From Candidatus Portiera sp. (GTDB lineage Bacteria > Pseudomonadota > Gammaproteobacteria > CBDBNL01 > JAAOII01), in the NCBI GenBank assembly GCA_015163845.1, contig JAAOII010000188.1, positions 1 to 20,388 of the forward strand: a DNA stretch of 20,388 nt. The letters are read 5' to 3'. The position numbers and the translations under genes are program-made. Positions 1-7,434 of this stretch are shown here, piece after piece. The notes beneath the pieces were generated by a model. The model did no database searches. It saw only the letters and a list, made by a program, of their open reading frames with translations, and was not told the origin of the DNA. How positions within the stretch are numbered: the stretch's first letter is position 1; each line of letters starts with the position of its first letter.

Positions 1-2
1 CG

Positions 3-830
3 CGTTCTGACGATAATCTAGCAACAAGCGAGGGTAATAGTAACATAATAGCAACCTTGAACTCTGTATATAATCGCCAATATAATATTACCTACGAGAT
101 TGTAGCTGACTCCAGTGATGGCATGATCCAATTGGTCAGACCACGTGATGTTGACCCTGATATAGAATATGGCCATACAGAAATCATAACAGCCAAGCCA
201 ATAACACAAGATGAACAAGTCATCATTGTTAGAGAAATCATCAAATCAGGTAACCTAACCAATCAAATTACCCACTATGGCTCTAATAATGGCTCTCTTT
301 TTATAATCCATGTAAATCCAAGGGGTAGGGGAGAAACACCTAATGCAACAGAACACTTCTTTAATGCTTGGCCTAAAGCTGACCTCAGCGCAAGCTTTGA
401 CAATATCGGCATGATTGATGCAAAACTTGGTGATTCATTCATAAGTATTTGTCCAGATCCTCTGGTAGAAACCAATATTCCAATACTACATCGCTTCCAC
501 TTTGTTAATAGAACTGAAGCTAGTAGCTGTAGAGTAAGTGCTCCGCTGAAAGCCACCCCAACTTCTTGTTTGATTGGACATAGTAGTCCGACGCCTATTG
601 ATATCCCCTTAGTTACCACACCTTTGGAAGCAACATCTGCGAACTTGGACAGTACACAGTCATTTAACCATAATGAGACTCATTATATCATATCGCTTAT
701 TCCTGCCAATGCTACCAACGATTTACTCATAGCAATACGTGATCTAACAAATCCAGTCAACTTGCCTTACGGACCTGAAAACTCTGCGTGTAAGAAGCTT
801 GGTTTTAGAACGCAAATTAACATCCGCTAA
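3..830 (+). CDS. Hypothetical protein, 5' end outside window
   Basis: The reading frame is open from the first bases of the window to the TAA at 828-830, with no ATG before residue 40 or so; the earliest usual start is a TTG at 57, so I treat this as the C-terminal ~275 residues of a longer gene. I do not recognise the family. The protein is rich in Asn, Thr, Ser and Ile, has no transmembrane helix in the visible part, and carries a Pro/Thr/Ser-rich stretch with three Cys around residues 160-190 (TTG numbering). That composition would suit an exported or surface protein, but this is inference only. No partner gene is visible; a repeat region and a tRNA gene follow. Confidence 0.55.
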   Translation, partial: RSDDNLATSEGNSNIIATLNSVYNRQYNITYEIVADSSDGMIQLVRPRDVDPDIEYGHTEIITAKPITQDEQVIIVREIIKSGNLTNQITHYGSNNGSLFIIHVNPRGRGETPNATEHFFNAWPKADLSASFDNIGMIDAKLGDSFISICPDPLVETNIPILHRFHFVNRTEASSCRVSAPLKATPTSCLIGHSSPTPIDIPLVTTPLEATSANLDSTQSFNHNETHYIISLIPANATNDLLIAIRDLTNPVNLPYGPENSACKKLGFRTQINIR

Positions 831-850
831 AATATCCACTAAACTAATTG

Positions 851-914
851 AGCTCTGCTTAAATTGACAGCTCTGCCTAAATTGACAGCTCTGCCTAAAT
901 TGACAGCTCTGCTT
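851..914. repeat. 18-bp tandem repeat, about 3.6 copies
   Basis: The unit AGCTCTGCCTAAATTGAC is repeated at 851-868, 869-886 and 887-904, with a partial fourth copy at 905-914; the first and last copies read CTT instead of CCT. It lies in the 232-bp gap between the hypothetical gene and tRNA-Ser. The rest of that gap holds only a weak AT inverted repeat (982-988 with 1000-1006) and the tRNA promoter. Confidence 0.9.
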
Positions 915-1019
915 GGGAACAACTATCCCTCAGCTTAGAGATAAGCTAAATGCATATTATCTATCGGAATTAGCCATAGATAAAAAGTCAAACAATTTAA
1001 CTTTTTGCATAAAAATCTA

Positions 1020-1048
1020 TTAAGTAATTGTTGAGAGTGTCCTATAAT
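1020..1048 (+). promoter_or_regulatory. Promoter of tRNA-Ser with conserved 17-bp spacer element
   Basis: A perfect -10 box TATAAT is at 1043-1048 and a weak -35 (TTAAGT) at 1020-1025, separated by 17 bp. The spacer itself, AATTGTTGAGAGTGTCC, is nearly the same as the spacers in front of the DUF805 and rubredoxin genes in this window. Transcription should begin about 1055, giving an 8-base leader before the mature tRNA. Confidence 0.6.
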
Positions 1049-1062
1049 ATAAACAAGATACC

Positions 1063-1150
1063 GGAGAGGTGGCAGAGTGGTCGAATGCGGCGGTCTTGAA
1101 AACCGTTGACTTGCAAAGGTCCGGGGGTTCGAATCCCTCCCTCTCCGCCA
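1063..1150 (+). tRNA. tRNA-Ser (anticodon UGA)
   Basis: The 88-base sequence folds as a class II tRNA. The acceptor stem GGAGAGG (1063-1069) pairs with CCTCTCC (1140-1146), followed by discriminator G and an encoded CCA at 1148-1150. The anticodon arm CGGTCTTGAAAACCG places TGA in the loop, a long variable arm follows, and the T loop reads TTCGAAT. The long variable arm and UGA anticodon identify serine, reading UCA and related codons. The encoded CCA end is usual for gammaproteobacteria. Confidence 0.97.
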
Positions 1151-1160
1151 TTGATTAGTA

Positions 1161-1190
1161 TTGATTGATTGATTGATGGTCGTTTATAAT
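1161..1190 (+). promoter_or_regulatory. Probable promoter of the VOC gene in a TTGA repeat
   Basis: A run of TTGA repeats (about 1160-1176) supplies a -35-like TTGATT at 1161-1166, and a perfect TATAAT lies at 1185-1190, 18 bp apart. The predicted transcript would begin near 1197 and have a ~35-base leader before the ATG at 1232, with no Shine-Dalgarno sequence. Confidence 0.45.
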
Positions 1191-1201
1191 GCAGCTATGA
1201 T

Positions 1202-1226
1202 CTTATATAGGACACTTACACTAATA
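1202..1226 (-). promoter_or_regulatory. Minus-strand copy of the GTGTCC/-10 promoter element
   Basis: On the minus strand the sequence AAGTGTCC followed by TATATAAG matches the conserved spacer and -10 of the rubredoxin promoter (12 of 17 spacer positions by eye). It would fire leftwards, antisense to tRNA-Ser, and lies within the leader of the VOC gene. It could be a decayed copy, a true antisense promoter, or a binding site for whatever recognises the element. Confidence 0.35.
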
Positions 1227-1231
1227 AAATT

Positions 1232-2128
1232 ATGACTCAGAGAATTATCCCCCACCTATGGTTTGAGAAGGAAGCAGCTAGCGCCGCCAAGTTCTATGCT
1301 AAAGTATTCCCCAACTCTAAAGTTGATTTCATTCAAGAAATGGGCGACACATCTAAGGATAAAGGCAAGGTAGAGATGGTTGGTTTTCAAGTCATGGGCT
1401 ATAGCATGATGGCTATTGGTGCTGGACCTCACTTTAGCATCAACCCTTCCATATCCATGATGGTGAATTTTGACCCATCACAATTAGAAGGTGCCCGTCA
1501 AAAGATAGACGAGGTCTGGGAACAACTTGCTCAAGGTGGTGAAGTCCTAATGCCCTTAGACAAATATCCTTTCAGTGAACGTTATGGCTGGATTAGGGAC
1601 AAATATGGTTTCTCTTGGCAGCTGATTTTCACCACCCCTGAGGGTGAAGATCGCCCGCTCATGGTGCCATCTATGTTGTTTGTCGGCGATAAATGTGGCA
1701 AAGCCAAAGCAGCATCAGAGTTCTACCTAGCAGTATTCAAAAATGCCAAACGCGGTGCCATAGCACCTTATGCAGCAGGCATGCCCCCCAACAAGGAAGG
1801 CGATACCATGTTCACCGACTTCATGTTAGAGGGACAATGGTTTGCCGCCATGGATAGTGCTGCGGAGCATAACTTCTCTTTCAATGAAGCAGTATCCCTA
1901 ATGATAAGTTGCAAAGATCAAGACGAGATTGATTATTACTGGGACAGATTATCAGCAGTAGCTGAAGCCGAGCAATGCGGCTGGGTCAAAGACAAGTATG
2001 GCATCTCTTGGCAAATCATCCCCGCCAACATGGGCGAACTCATGGGACAGAATCCCGAGAAGACAACTCCCGCAATGATGAAAATGAAGAAAATAATCAT
2101 CGCCGAATTGGAAGCTGCCGCTGTCTAA
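1232..2128 (+). CDS. VOC superfamily protein, two PhnB-like domains
   Basis: The 298-residue protein is two tandem copies of the PhnB-like/3-demethylubiquinone-9 3-methyltransferase-type domain of the vicinal oxygen chelate fold. The first (about residues 3-130) opens with IIPHLWFEKEAASAAKFY and closes with RYGWIRDKYGFSWQLIF; the second (about 138-275) opens with PSMLFVGDKCGKAKAASEFY and closes with CGWVKDKYGISWQIIP. Members are metal-dependent or metal-less cytosolic proteins, and despite the domain name methyltransferase activity is not expected; the substrate is unknown. The ATG has no Shine-Dalgarno sequence. It stands alone, between the tRNA and the convergent R-M operon, and its 3' end is overlapped by a short frame on the other strand. 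Confidence 0.88.
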   Translation: MTQRIIPHLWFEKEAASAAKFYAKVFPNSKVDFIQEMGDTSKDKGKVEMVGFQVMGYSMMAIGAGPHFSINPSISMMVNFDPSQLEGARQKIDEVWEQLAQGGEVLMPLDKYPFSERYGWIRDKYGFSWQLIFTTPEGEDRPLMVPSMLFVGDKCGKAKAASEFYLAVFKNAKRGAIAPYAAGMPPNKEGDTMFTDFMLEGQWFAAMDSAAEHNFSFNEAVSLMISCKDQDEIDYYWDRLSAVAEAEQCGWVKDKYGISWQIIPANMGELMGQNPEKTTPAMMKMKKIIIAELEAAAV

Positions 2129-2372
2129 GCCTCCTATATAATCTTCTCATACTAATCCAATCAATATACTCAAAGCGTATACGGAGAGGTGGGTTAACGG
2201 TACAACTACCTAACATTTGCAGGTGCATTCCTTCTGAGCTTGGAATATACCTATCATCTACAAAGCCCTCCCATTCCATAGCCCCAGCAACTCCTATAAC
2301 ACTAGGTCTATCGTTAACAACCTTAGGGGGATATTTTAGTATTAAAAATTCTTTAACTTTCATCTCTCCCAT
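2097..2372 (-). CDS. Short third frame of the R-M operon, probably truncated
   Basis: An ATG at 2370-2372 overlaps the TAA stop of the endonuclease gene (TAATG), the arrangement of translationally coupled genes. The frame encodes about 91 residues. The first ~65 (MGEMKVKEFLILKYPP to LRIRFEY) look like a real protein, with Gly, Trp and Pro in plausible positions, but I do not recognise it. The last ~25 are Arg-rich and run antisense into the 3' end of the VOC gene, so the native gene probably ended, or was cut off, near 2130-2190. This may be the scar of the island's left boundary. It could also be a real small accessory protein of the R-M system. Confidence 0.35.
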   Translation of the reverse strand: MGEMKVKEFLILKYPPKVVNDRPSVIGVAGAMEWEGFVDDRYIPSSEGMHLQMLGSCTVNPPLRIRFEYIDWISMRRLYRRLRQRQLPIRR

Positions 2373-3580
2373 TATACTTCTAATACCCTTGTAAAGTAAG
2401 CAATCCAAGCATCAACTGTTTTCATCCTACGACCTATAGTAACATTACTGAAAACTCTATATTTTTCGTAATGTTTATCTTCTATAGAGTGTCCGTTTAA
2501 TCTTCTATTGAATATAGGGTCAGAGAATACTATTTTTGCCATCTCTTCCATACGTTTATGAAATGGCATACTTGCTATCTTGTTACCTTTGGAAGTTAAT
2601 GATAAAATATCGTCACCTTTGAAAAGTCCCAACCATTTAAGAACATTAGTATAGTAATCAATTTGGCGAGCATGAATATTAAATAAAGTTTCTAACTCTC
2701 CCTTTCCTAATCTACCTCTAGTTAAAGCCAAGCTTAGCATATTGTCTATCCTATCAAATCTATCTGCCTGCGGGAAAGGACACTGCATATTTACTAAACA
2801 TGGACTTGTCTCTATGTTATCAAGTGTAAATTTTGACTCTGTTATTTTAAACCTAAATGCTTTCTCTTGTGAGTGATCTGCATAGCCCTTTTTACCATCA
2901 AAAATATATGGAATATAACGAAAAATATCATTATGTAAATAAAATATAAAGCTCTTAACTTCTTTCTTCCCTTCAACTTTCTTTGACCAATATAATTGGG
3001 GATACATGAGCTGTCTTATGCCTATGTTGCTCCTATAACTATTCTTTGCTTCCACTAGGTTAAGAGTATCTTTAGTTTCATATCCGCCATCCACTTCAAT
3101 CTGCACCCCTTTAACATCATAATTGATCTTACCCAAATTAAACTCAAACGTGGCAAAACGTCTACCTCTAATGACAAGCTTACTGGGAGCACCAAAAACC
3201 TCATCATGTATCCCTGAAACAGCTGATATATCTAAAGCAGCCGATTCGCTATTAATAGCAAATGGATCTATGCAGATAATATCTTTAGGGGGGGCTATGT
3301 CAATAATTTCTGTAGTAATATCTTCTTGTATTTCAATAAATGGATCTATGGATGCAATTCTATAGAGCCCATTTTCTATAGCCAAGATAGAAAGTCCATT
3401 ATCAATCATTATTGCCGGCAAATCTTCACGACAATCCATTTTTGCCAAAATACGGGCCTCTTCGCCACTTACAGATTTTAACTCTGTGGAACTAATGTCT
3501 ACAAAGCTATTTTTACGGACCTCATCAAGCAATTTGTAGTGCTTGAATATTTTATCCCAAGCATCTTTCTTACCCACCAT
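2372..3580 (-). CDS. Type II restriction endonuclease, PD-(D/E)XK type
   Basis: The 402-residue protein is encoded directly after a Dam-like methyltransferase and overlaps it by 11 bp, so it is almost certainly its cognate nuclease. A PD-(D/E)XK core is visible: IEVDGGYE (residues 161-168) followed by LVEAKN (175-180), giving the acidic residues E162/D164 and E177-x-K179, then RQLMYPQLYW (189-198). A winged-helix-like region (about 275-345, ending LTSKGNKIA) follows. Since the methylase looks GATC-specific, the nuclease should cut unmodified GATC; the exact specificity is inference. It is not an obvious member of the classic DpnII/MboI nuclease families as I remember them. The start at 3580 is favoured by the overlap; a GTG follows immediately. 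Confidence 0.78.
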   Translation of the reverse strand: MVGKKDAWDKIFKHYKLLDEVRKNSFVDISSTELKSVSGEEARILAKMDCREDLPAIMIDNGLSILAIENGLYRIASIDPFIEIQEDITTEIIDIAPPKDIICIDPFAINSESAALDISAVSGIHDEVFGAPSKLVIRGRRFATFEFNLGKINYDVKGVQIEVDGGYETKDTLNLVEAKNSYRSNIGIRQLMYPQLYWSKKVEGKKEVKSFIFYLHNDIFRYIPYIFDGKKGYADHSQEKAFRFKITESKFTLDNIETSPCLVNMQCPFPQADRFDRIDNMLSLALTRGRLGKGELETLFNIHARQIDYYTNVLKWLGLFKGDDILSLTSKGNKIASMPFHKRMEEMAKIVFSDPIFNRRLNGHSIEDKHYEKYRVFSNVTIGRRMKTVDAWIAYFTRVLEV

Positions 3581-4415
3581 CAGCTAATAAATCCGCAGGA
3601 CTCGGCTCATAATTCATTATCAGTAGCTCACCAACTTTTCCCCGCCCATTTGACTTGCAGTTTATAGCCCTATTAGCAGTAACCTTTTGAATCCTATATC
3701 CATCATAGAGCACCTTTACCTCTTCTGCTGAAGAATTAGAAAGCAAGAAATAAGCACCTATGCTATCAATATAGTCACAAAATATTCTTAGTCGTTGCTG
3801 TTCATTGGTACTAAATCCTTCAGAGGTATATGAAGTAAAACTGGATGTTTTACTTATAGGGATATATGGAGGATCAAAATAAACTAAGTCACCTTTCTTT
3901 ATACTGCCCTTAATATTTTCAAAATCACCATTGGTAATTATTGTTTCCTTAAGTAATTTACTACAAGCTAATATATTGTCTGCATTAACTATCTGGGGAT
4001 TTTCATACTTACCAAAAGGAACATTATTCTGACCGCTCCTATTTACTCTGTATAAGCCATTAAACCCTGTCCTGTTTAGAAATATAAAACGGCTTGCCTT
4101 TTCAACCGCCGACATCTTACTAAACTCAGAGTTGCGATCAAGTGCTCTAGTTTCGTAATAATGTTCTTCTGTATTCTTGTGCTCTTTAAGAGAGGCGATT
4201 AGCTTATGTGGTTGCTTCTTGACAACTTCATAGACATTAACTAAATCTTCATTGAAGTCGTTAATATGGCATCCCGTCTTTTTAAGATGAAAAAATAAGG
4301 CACCCCCGCCGATAAAAGGTTCAAAATAAGAATTATAGTTAGACGGCAAGTTCTTTTGGATGTCAGAAATTAACTGACGCTTGCCACCAACCCATTTTAA
4401 AACTGGTTTACACAC
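3570..4415 (-). CDS. DNA adenine methyltransferase, D12/Dam class
   Basis: This 281-residue enzyme transfers a methyl group from SAM to N6 of adenine in duplex DNA. It has the alpha-class (D12) motif order: motif X KWVGGKRQL (7-15), the SAM-binding motif I FEPFIGGGALFF (31-42), and the catalytic DPPY (181-184). The segment LNRTGFNGLYRVNRSG (113-128) with NVPFGKY is typical of Dam/DpnM enzymes that recognise GATC. It lies first in an R-M operon with the endonuclease overlapping its 3' end, so it protects host DNA. The start is a GTG at 4413-4415, since no upstream in-frame ATG fits and motif X begins only a few residues later. No Shine-Dalgarno sequence is present. Confidence 0.92.
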   Translation of the reverse strand: MCKPVLKWVGGKRQLISDIQKNLPSNYNSYFEPFIGGGALFFHLKKTGCHINDFNEDLVNVYEVVKKQPHKLIASLKEHKNTEEHYYETRALDRNSEFSKMSAVEKASRFIFLNRTGFNGLYRVNRSGQNNVPFGKYENPQIVNADNILACSKLLKETIITNGDFENIKGSIKKGDLVYFDPPYIPISKTSSFTSYTSEGFSTNEQQRLRIFCDYIDSIGAYFLLSNSSAEEVKVLYDGYRIQKVTANRAINCKSNGRGKVGELLIMNYEPSPADLLADGG

Positions 4416-4577
4416 TGTAATTAATAATCAATAATAAGTAAAAAATAATAATTTTGTAATCTCTTTGAATTTCTACTTTGTTCATTAATTACAATTTATT
4501 ATACAACAATTCAATTAAATCATGTAGAATGAAGTAAAAAATATCATATTATATTTTAATTTAACTAACTATACAAA
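4416..4577. promoter_or_regulatory. Divergent promoter region between R-M operon and TrlF-like gene
   Basis: This very AT-rich 162-bp gap must drive both directions. On the minus strand TATAAT (rc of 4498-4503) lies about 80 bp before the methylase start. On the plus strand an extended -10-like TGTAGAAT (4523-4530) precedes the TrlF-like ATG at 4578. The blocks TTTATTATACAAC (4495-4507) and ATGTAGAAT (4522-4530) both recur upstream of the XRE-ImmA gene. Confidence 0.45.
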
Positions 4578-7361
4578 ATGAGCAAAGATATACAACACTT
4601 AGATGAAGGTTCTATCTGGAGAAAATGGGACCTACAAATACATGTCCCTGAAAGTGAGCATGGCGATCAATATAAAACAAGAGAATGCCCTGAACCATGG
4701 ATACCATTCTTAGAACTTTTAAGAGCTAGTGATGTAGAGGTATTTGGAATAACTGACTATTTCACAATAGACGGATACAACAGATTTATGGAAAAAATAG
4801 ATGGTGATCCAATTCTCAAAAAGAAAGTATACTTCCCTAATATTGAGTTTAGAATAGATAAGCACATAAATAAAGATGGTGAAGCCGTTAATCTCCACGT
4901 CATATTTGATAATAGTCCCGAAGTCATAGATAAAATACCTAAATGCTTAAGCAAAGTAAAAATTATACTCCTCAATGGAAAAACCACTGCCGAATTCTGT
5001 ACTCTTGATACGTTAAGAGACAAAGGGTATGATAATATTCTAATATCGCAAGACGATTTAATTTCTCAACTGAACGATGCATTCACTCCAGATCAATATT
5101 TAATAGCAGCAACAACTGGTTATGGCAGCATAAGATCTGATTCAAAATCGTCTACCAAAAGGCAATTAGCGGATACCATAGAAGAAAAATGTCATATGAT
5201 TTTGGGAAGTGAAAAGAATACTGACTATTTCTTGGGAAATGACCGTTATGAAGACAAAAGCATTAAAGCCAAAGCCAAACCAGTTTTTGATACTTCTGAT
5301 TGTCATAGTATAAAAAATTGTGAAGAAAATTTAGGGCAAAAGTTTAGCTGGATTAAAGCAGATACAACATTTGAAGGGTTAAGGCAAACTTTATATGAAC
5401 CTAAAGATAGAGTTTCCATAGGTCCAAGCAATCCTAATAATAAAAGACCATATCATGTGATTAAAAAAATTCGCTTTATTGATGAGAGCGAGAAGGAATT
5501 TATACCTGAGTACATACCGATCAATCCCAACTTAACTACTATCATAGGAGGTAAATCAACAGGGAAGTCCTTACTACTTTACAATATATCAAACTCTATA
5601 GATCCAGAATTAACGAAAGAACGTCATGGAGGTAATAAACCTTACCAGCAAACCATGAACTTTGAAGTGGAATGGGCTGATAAAAGCATATCATCCACTA
5701 TTGCAAAAAATAATAATGATAACAATAACAAGAAAAAAATATTATATATACCTCAAAGTTATTTAAGCCAGCTTTCTGACAAAAACACAATAAACAGAGA
5801 TGCAATTAATGTATTCACCACAAATATCATGTTGCAAGACCCAAGTAAAAAAGATAAATATAATAAACATAAAGAAAAGATTAATACACTAGAAATAGAG
5901 CTATCTGATGAAATAGTGAAATTTTTTCAGACACAGCATCATATCAAGGAACTTGAGGAAGCAATAAAAGGATTAGGTAACAAAAAAGCAATTCAAGCAC
6001 ATATAGATCTGATGAATAAAAATATTAATGATATGAAGAAACAGTCAGGTTTATCTAATGAAAAAATTGAACGATACCAAAATTTAACGGAGAAGAGAAC
6101 TAAACAAAGCTCTAAGGTATCTATTCTCAAAGAAGACCTAATAATGATTAAAGAATATAATGACTATTTGGGAAAAACTTTAAGAGATATTGAACAAGAG
6201 CATCAAAATAAAATAAACAGTATTGAATCTGTTGTATCAAAAAAATTATTCACAGATCTATATCATTACTTATCTTCACATAATAAAGAATTAATAAATA
6301 AACATACAATTATAGTTGCAGGATTAGAAGAAAATTTTAAGAAAGAAGATATTGTTCTTAAACGATTAAGGGAACAGATCCAACCAATATTAAATGAAAT
6401 GAAGGAACAAGAAAAGATAAAAGATGATTTAGATAATAAGACAAAGAGAATATTAGAAGATACAGAAAAGCTAGATAAGTTAAATAGATACCAAAGTAAG
6501 CTAAAAACCAGCTATAAGCACTTGCCTCAAAGGAAAGATCGCATTATTAGCATCTATAAAGAGATCTATAACTCATACTCATTCATGGTAGATATTTTTA
6601 ATAAAGATTTAAGTGAATATGACGATATAGTTCTCAAGTATCAAGTAACTTTATCCGAAAATAAATTTAATGAAGATGTTATAGAAGAGTTTATAAATAA
6701 AAAAGATATTAAGAAAGTTATAAAAGATCGTAATATTCTAGAAGAATATTATTATAAGTTTAAAAAGGAATCACACTTAGGTTATATTAATAAAGTATTT
6801 GAAGGACTAATTGAAAAAGAAATCAGCACCATAAAAAACAGATCTATTCAAGATGCAACTGTTAAGCTATTTGGAGACTATTTTAATTTATTTGCTGAAA
6901 TATCATACAAAAACGATAAGTTAGAAGTTATGTCACCTGGTAAAAAGGGTATAGCTCTACTAAAAATATTATTGGAACTAAATAATGAGGAATGGCCTAT
7001 TCTTATAGATCAACCAGAAGATGATTTAGATAATAGATCTATTTATGATGAGTTAGTTAATATAATCAAAGACAAAAAGAAAGAGCGGCAAATCATAATT
7101 GTGACTCACAACCCTAATCTAGTAATAGGAACTGATGCCGAAGAAATCATTGTAGCCAATCAGGCAGGCCAAGAAACTACTAGAGAAAATGTTAGATATA
7201 AATTTGAATATAAATCAGGAGCAATAGAAAATAATAAGCATCAATCTAAATCGCATGCTGTCCTTCAGAAGAAATGGATGAGAGAGCATGTATGTGAAGT
7301 TCTTGAGGGAGGTAAGGAAGCTTTCCAAAAAAGAGAAGATAAATATCACTTAGACAAATAG
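4578..7361 (+). CDS. TrlF-like PHP domain / SMC-type ATPase
   Basis: The 927-residue protein fits the TrlF family: an N-terminal PHP-type phosphoesterase domain joined to an SMC/Rad50-like ATPase. The N-terminus shows WDLQIHVPES (17-26), FGITDYFTIDGY (56-67), PNIEFRID (87-94) and DTSDCHS (238-244). The ATPase has Walker A GGKSTGKS (324-331), a long Lys/Glu-rich coiled-coil region (about 415-750), Walker B PILIDQPEDDLDN (807-819) and the H-loop IIVTHNPN (840-847). Family members are usually DLHIH where this one has DLQIH, so the first metal-binding His appears replaced by Gln. Such proteins cluster with R-M and toxin genes and are likely nucleic-acid-acting defence ATPases; the target here is unknown. 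It diverges from the R-M operon and precedes an XRE-ImmA/PIN pair 73 bp downstream. Confidence 0.85.
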   Translation: MSKDIQHLDEGSIWRKWDLQIHVPESEHGDQYKTRECPEPWIPFLELLRASDVEVFGITDYFTIDGYNRFMEKIDGDPILKKKVYFPNIEFRIDKHINKDGEAVNLHVIFDNSPEVIDKIPKCLSKVKIILLNGKTTAEFCTLDTLRDKGYDNILISQDDLISQLNDAFTPDQYLIAATTGYGSIRSDSKSSTKRQLADTIEEKCHMILGSEKNTDYFLGNDRYEDKSIKAKAKPVFDTSDCHSIKNCEENLGQKFSWIKADTTFEGLRQTLYEPKDRVSIGPSNPNNKRPYHVIKKIRFIDESEKEFIPEYIPINPNLTTIIGGKSTGKSLLLYNISNSIDPELTKERHGGNKPYQQTMNFEVEWADKSISSTIAKNNNDNNNKKKILYIPQSYLSQLSDKNTINRDAINVFTTNIMLQDPSKKDKYNKHKEKINTLEIELSDEIVKFFQTQHHIKELEEAIKGLGNKKAIQAHIDLMNKNINDMKKQSGLSNEKIERYQNLTEKRTKQSSKVSILKEDLIMIKEYNDYLGKTLRDIEQEHQNKINSIESVVSKKLFTDLYHYLSSHNKELINKHTIIVAGLEENFKKEDIVLKRLREQIQPILNEMKEQEKIKDDLDNKTKRILEDTEKLDKLNRYQSKLKTSYKHLPQRKDRIISIYKEIYNSYSFMVDIFNKDLSEYDDIVLKYQVTLSENKFNEDVIEEFINKKDIKKVIKDRNILEEYYYKFKKESHLGYINKVFEGLIEKEISTIKNRSIQDATVKLFGDYFNLFAEISYKNDKLEVMSPGKKGIALLKILLELNNEEWPILIDQPEDDLDNRSIYDELVNIIKDKKKERQIIIVTHNPNLVIGTDAEEIIVANQAGQETTRENVRYKFEYKSGAIENNKHQSKSHAVLQKKWMREHVCEVLEGGKEAFQKREDKYHLDK

Positions 7362-7380
7362 AATATCATTCCTCATAATA

Positions 7381-7427
7381 TTTATTATACAACCTTCCTG
7401 AAATAGACCCAATAAATAATGTAGAAT
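7381..7427 (+). promoter_or_regulatory. Putative operator/promoter of the XRE-ImmA gene
   Basis: The gap between the TrlF-like gene and the XRE-ImmA gene carries TTTATTATACAAC (7381-7393) and ATGTAGAAT (7419-7427). The same two blocks occur before the TrlF-like gene at 4495-4507 and 4522-4530, with spacing shorter by 11 bp, about one helical turn. A shared regulator, perhaps the XRE protein itself, is a reasonable guess. Confidence 0.35.
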
Positions 7428-7434
7428 AGGTAGT

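Noticed and set aside
1..830. Gene starting at the TTG at 57
   Set aside because: The frame has no stop back to the window edge, and TTG lacks a Shine-Dalgarno or promoter signal, so a start outside the window is likelier.
851..914. Regular repeats considered as a CRISPR array
   Set aside because: The 18-bp units are directly adjacent with no spacers, and no cas genes are present.
2180..2192. CGGAGAGGTGG equals the 5' end of tRNA-Ser at 1062, suggesting a tRNA fragment or attachment site at the R-M island edge
   Set aside because: Only 11 bases match and they are the tRNA 5' end; integration usually copies the 3' end, and no tRNA arms follow.
4508..4520. AATTGAATTGTTG (minus strand) matches 13 bases upstream of rubredoxin, hinting at the same promoter element
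   Set aside because: The GTGTCC part is missing here, and AT-rich 13-mers can recur by chance.
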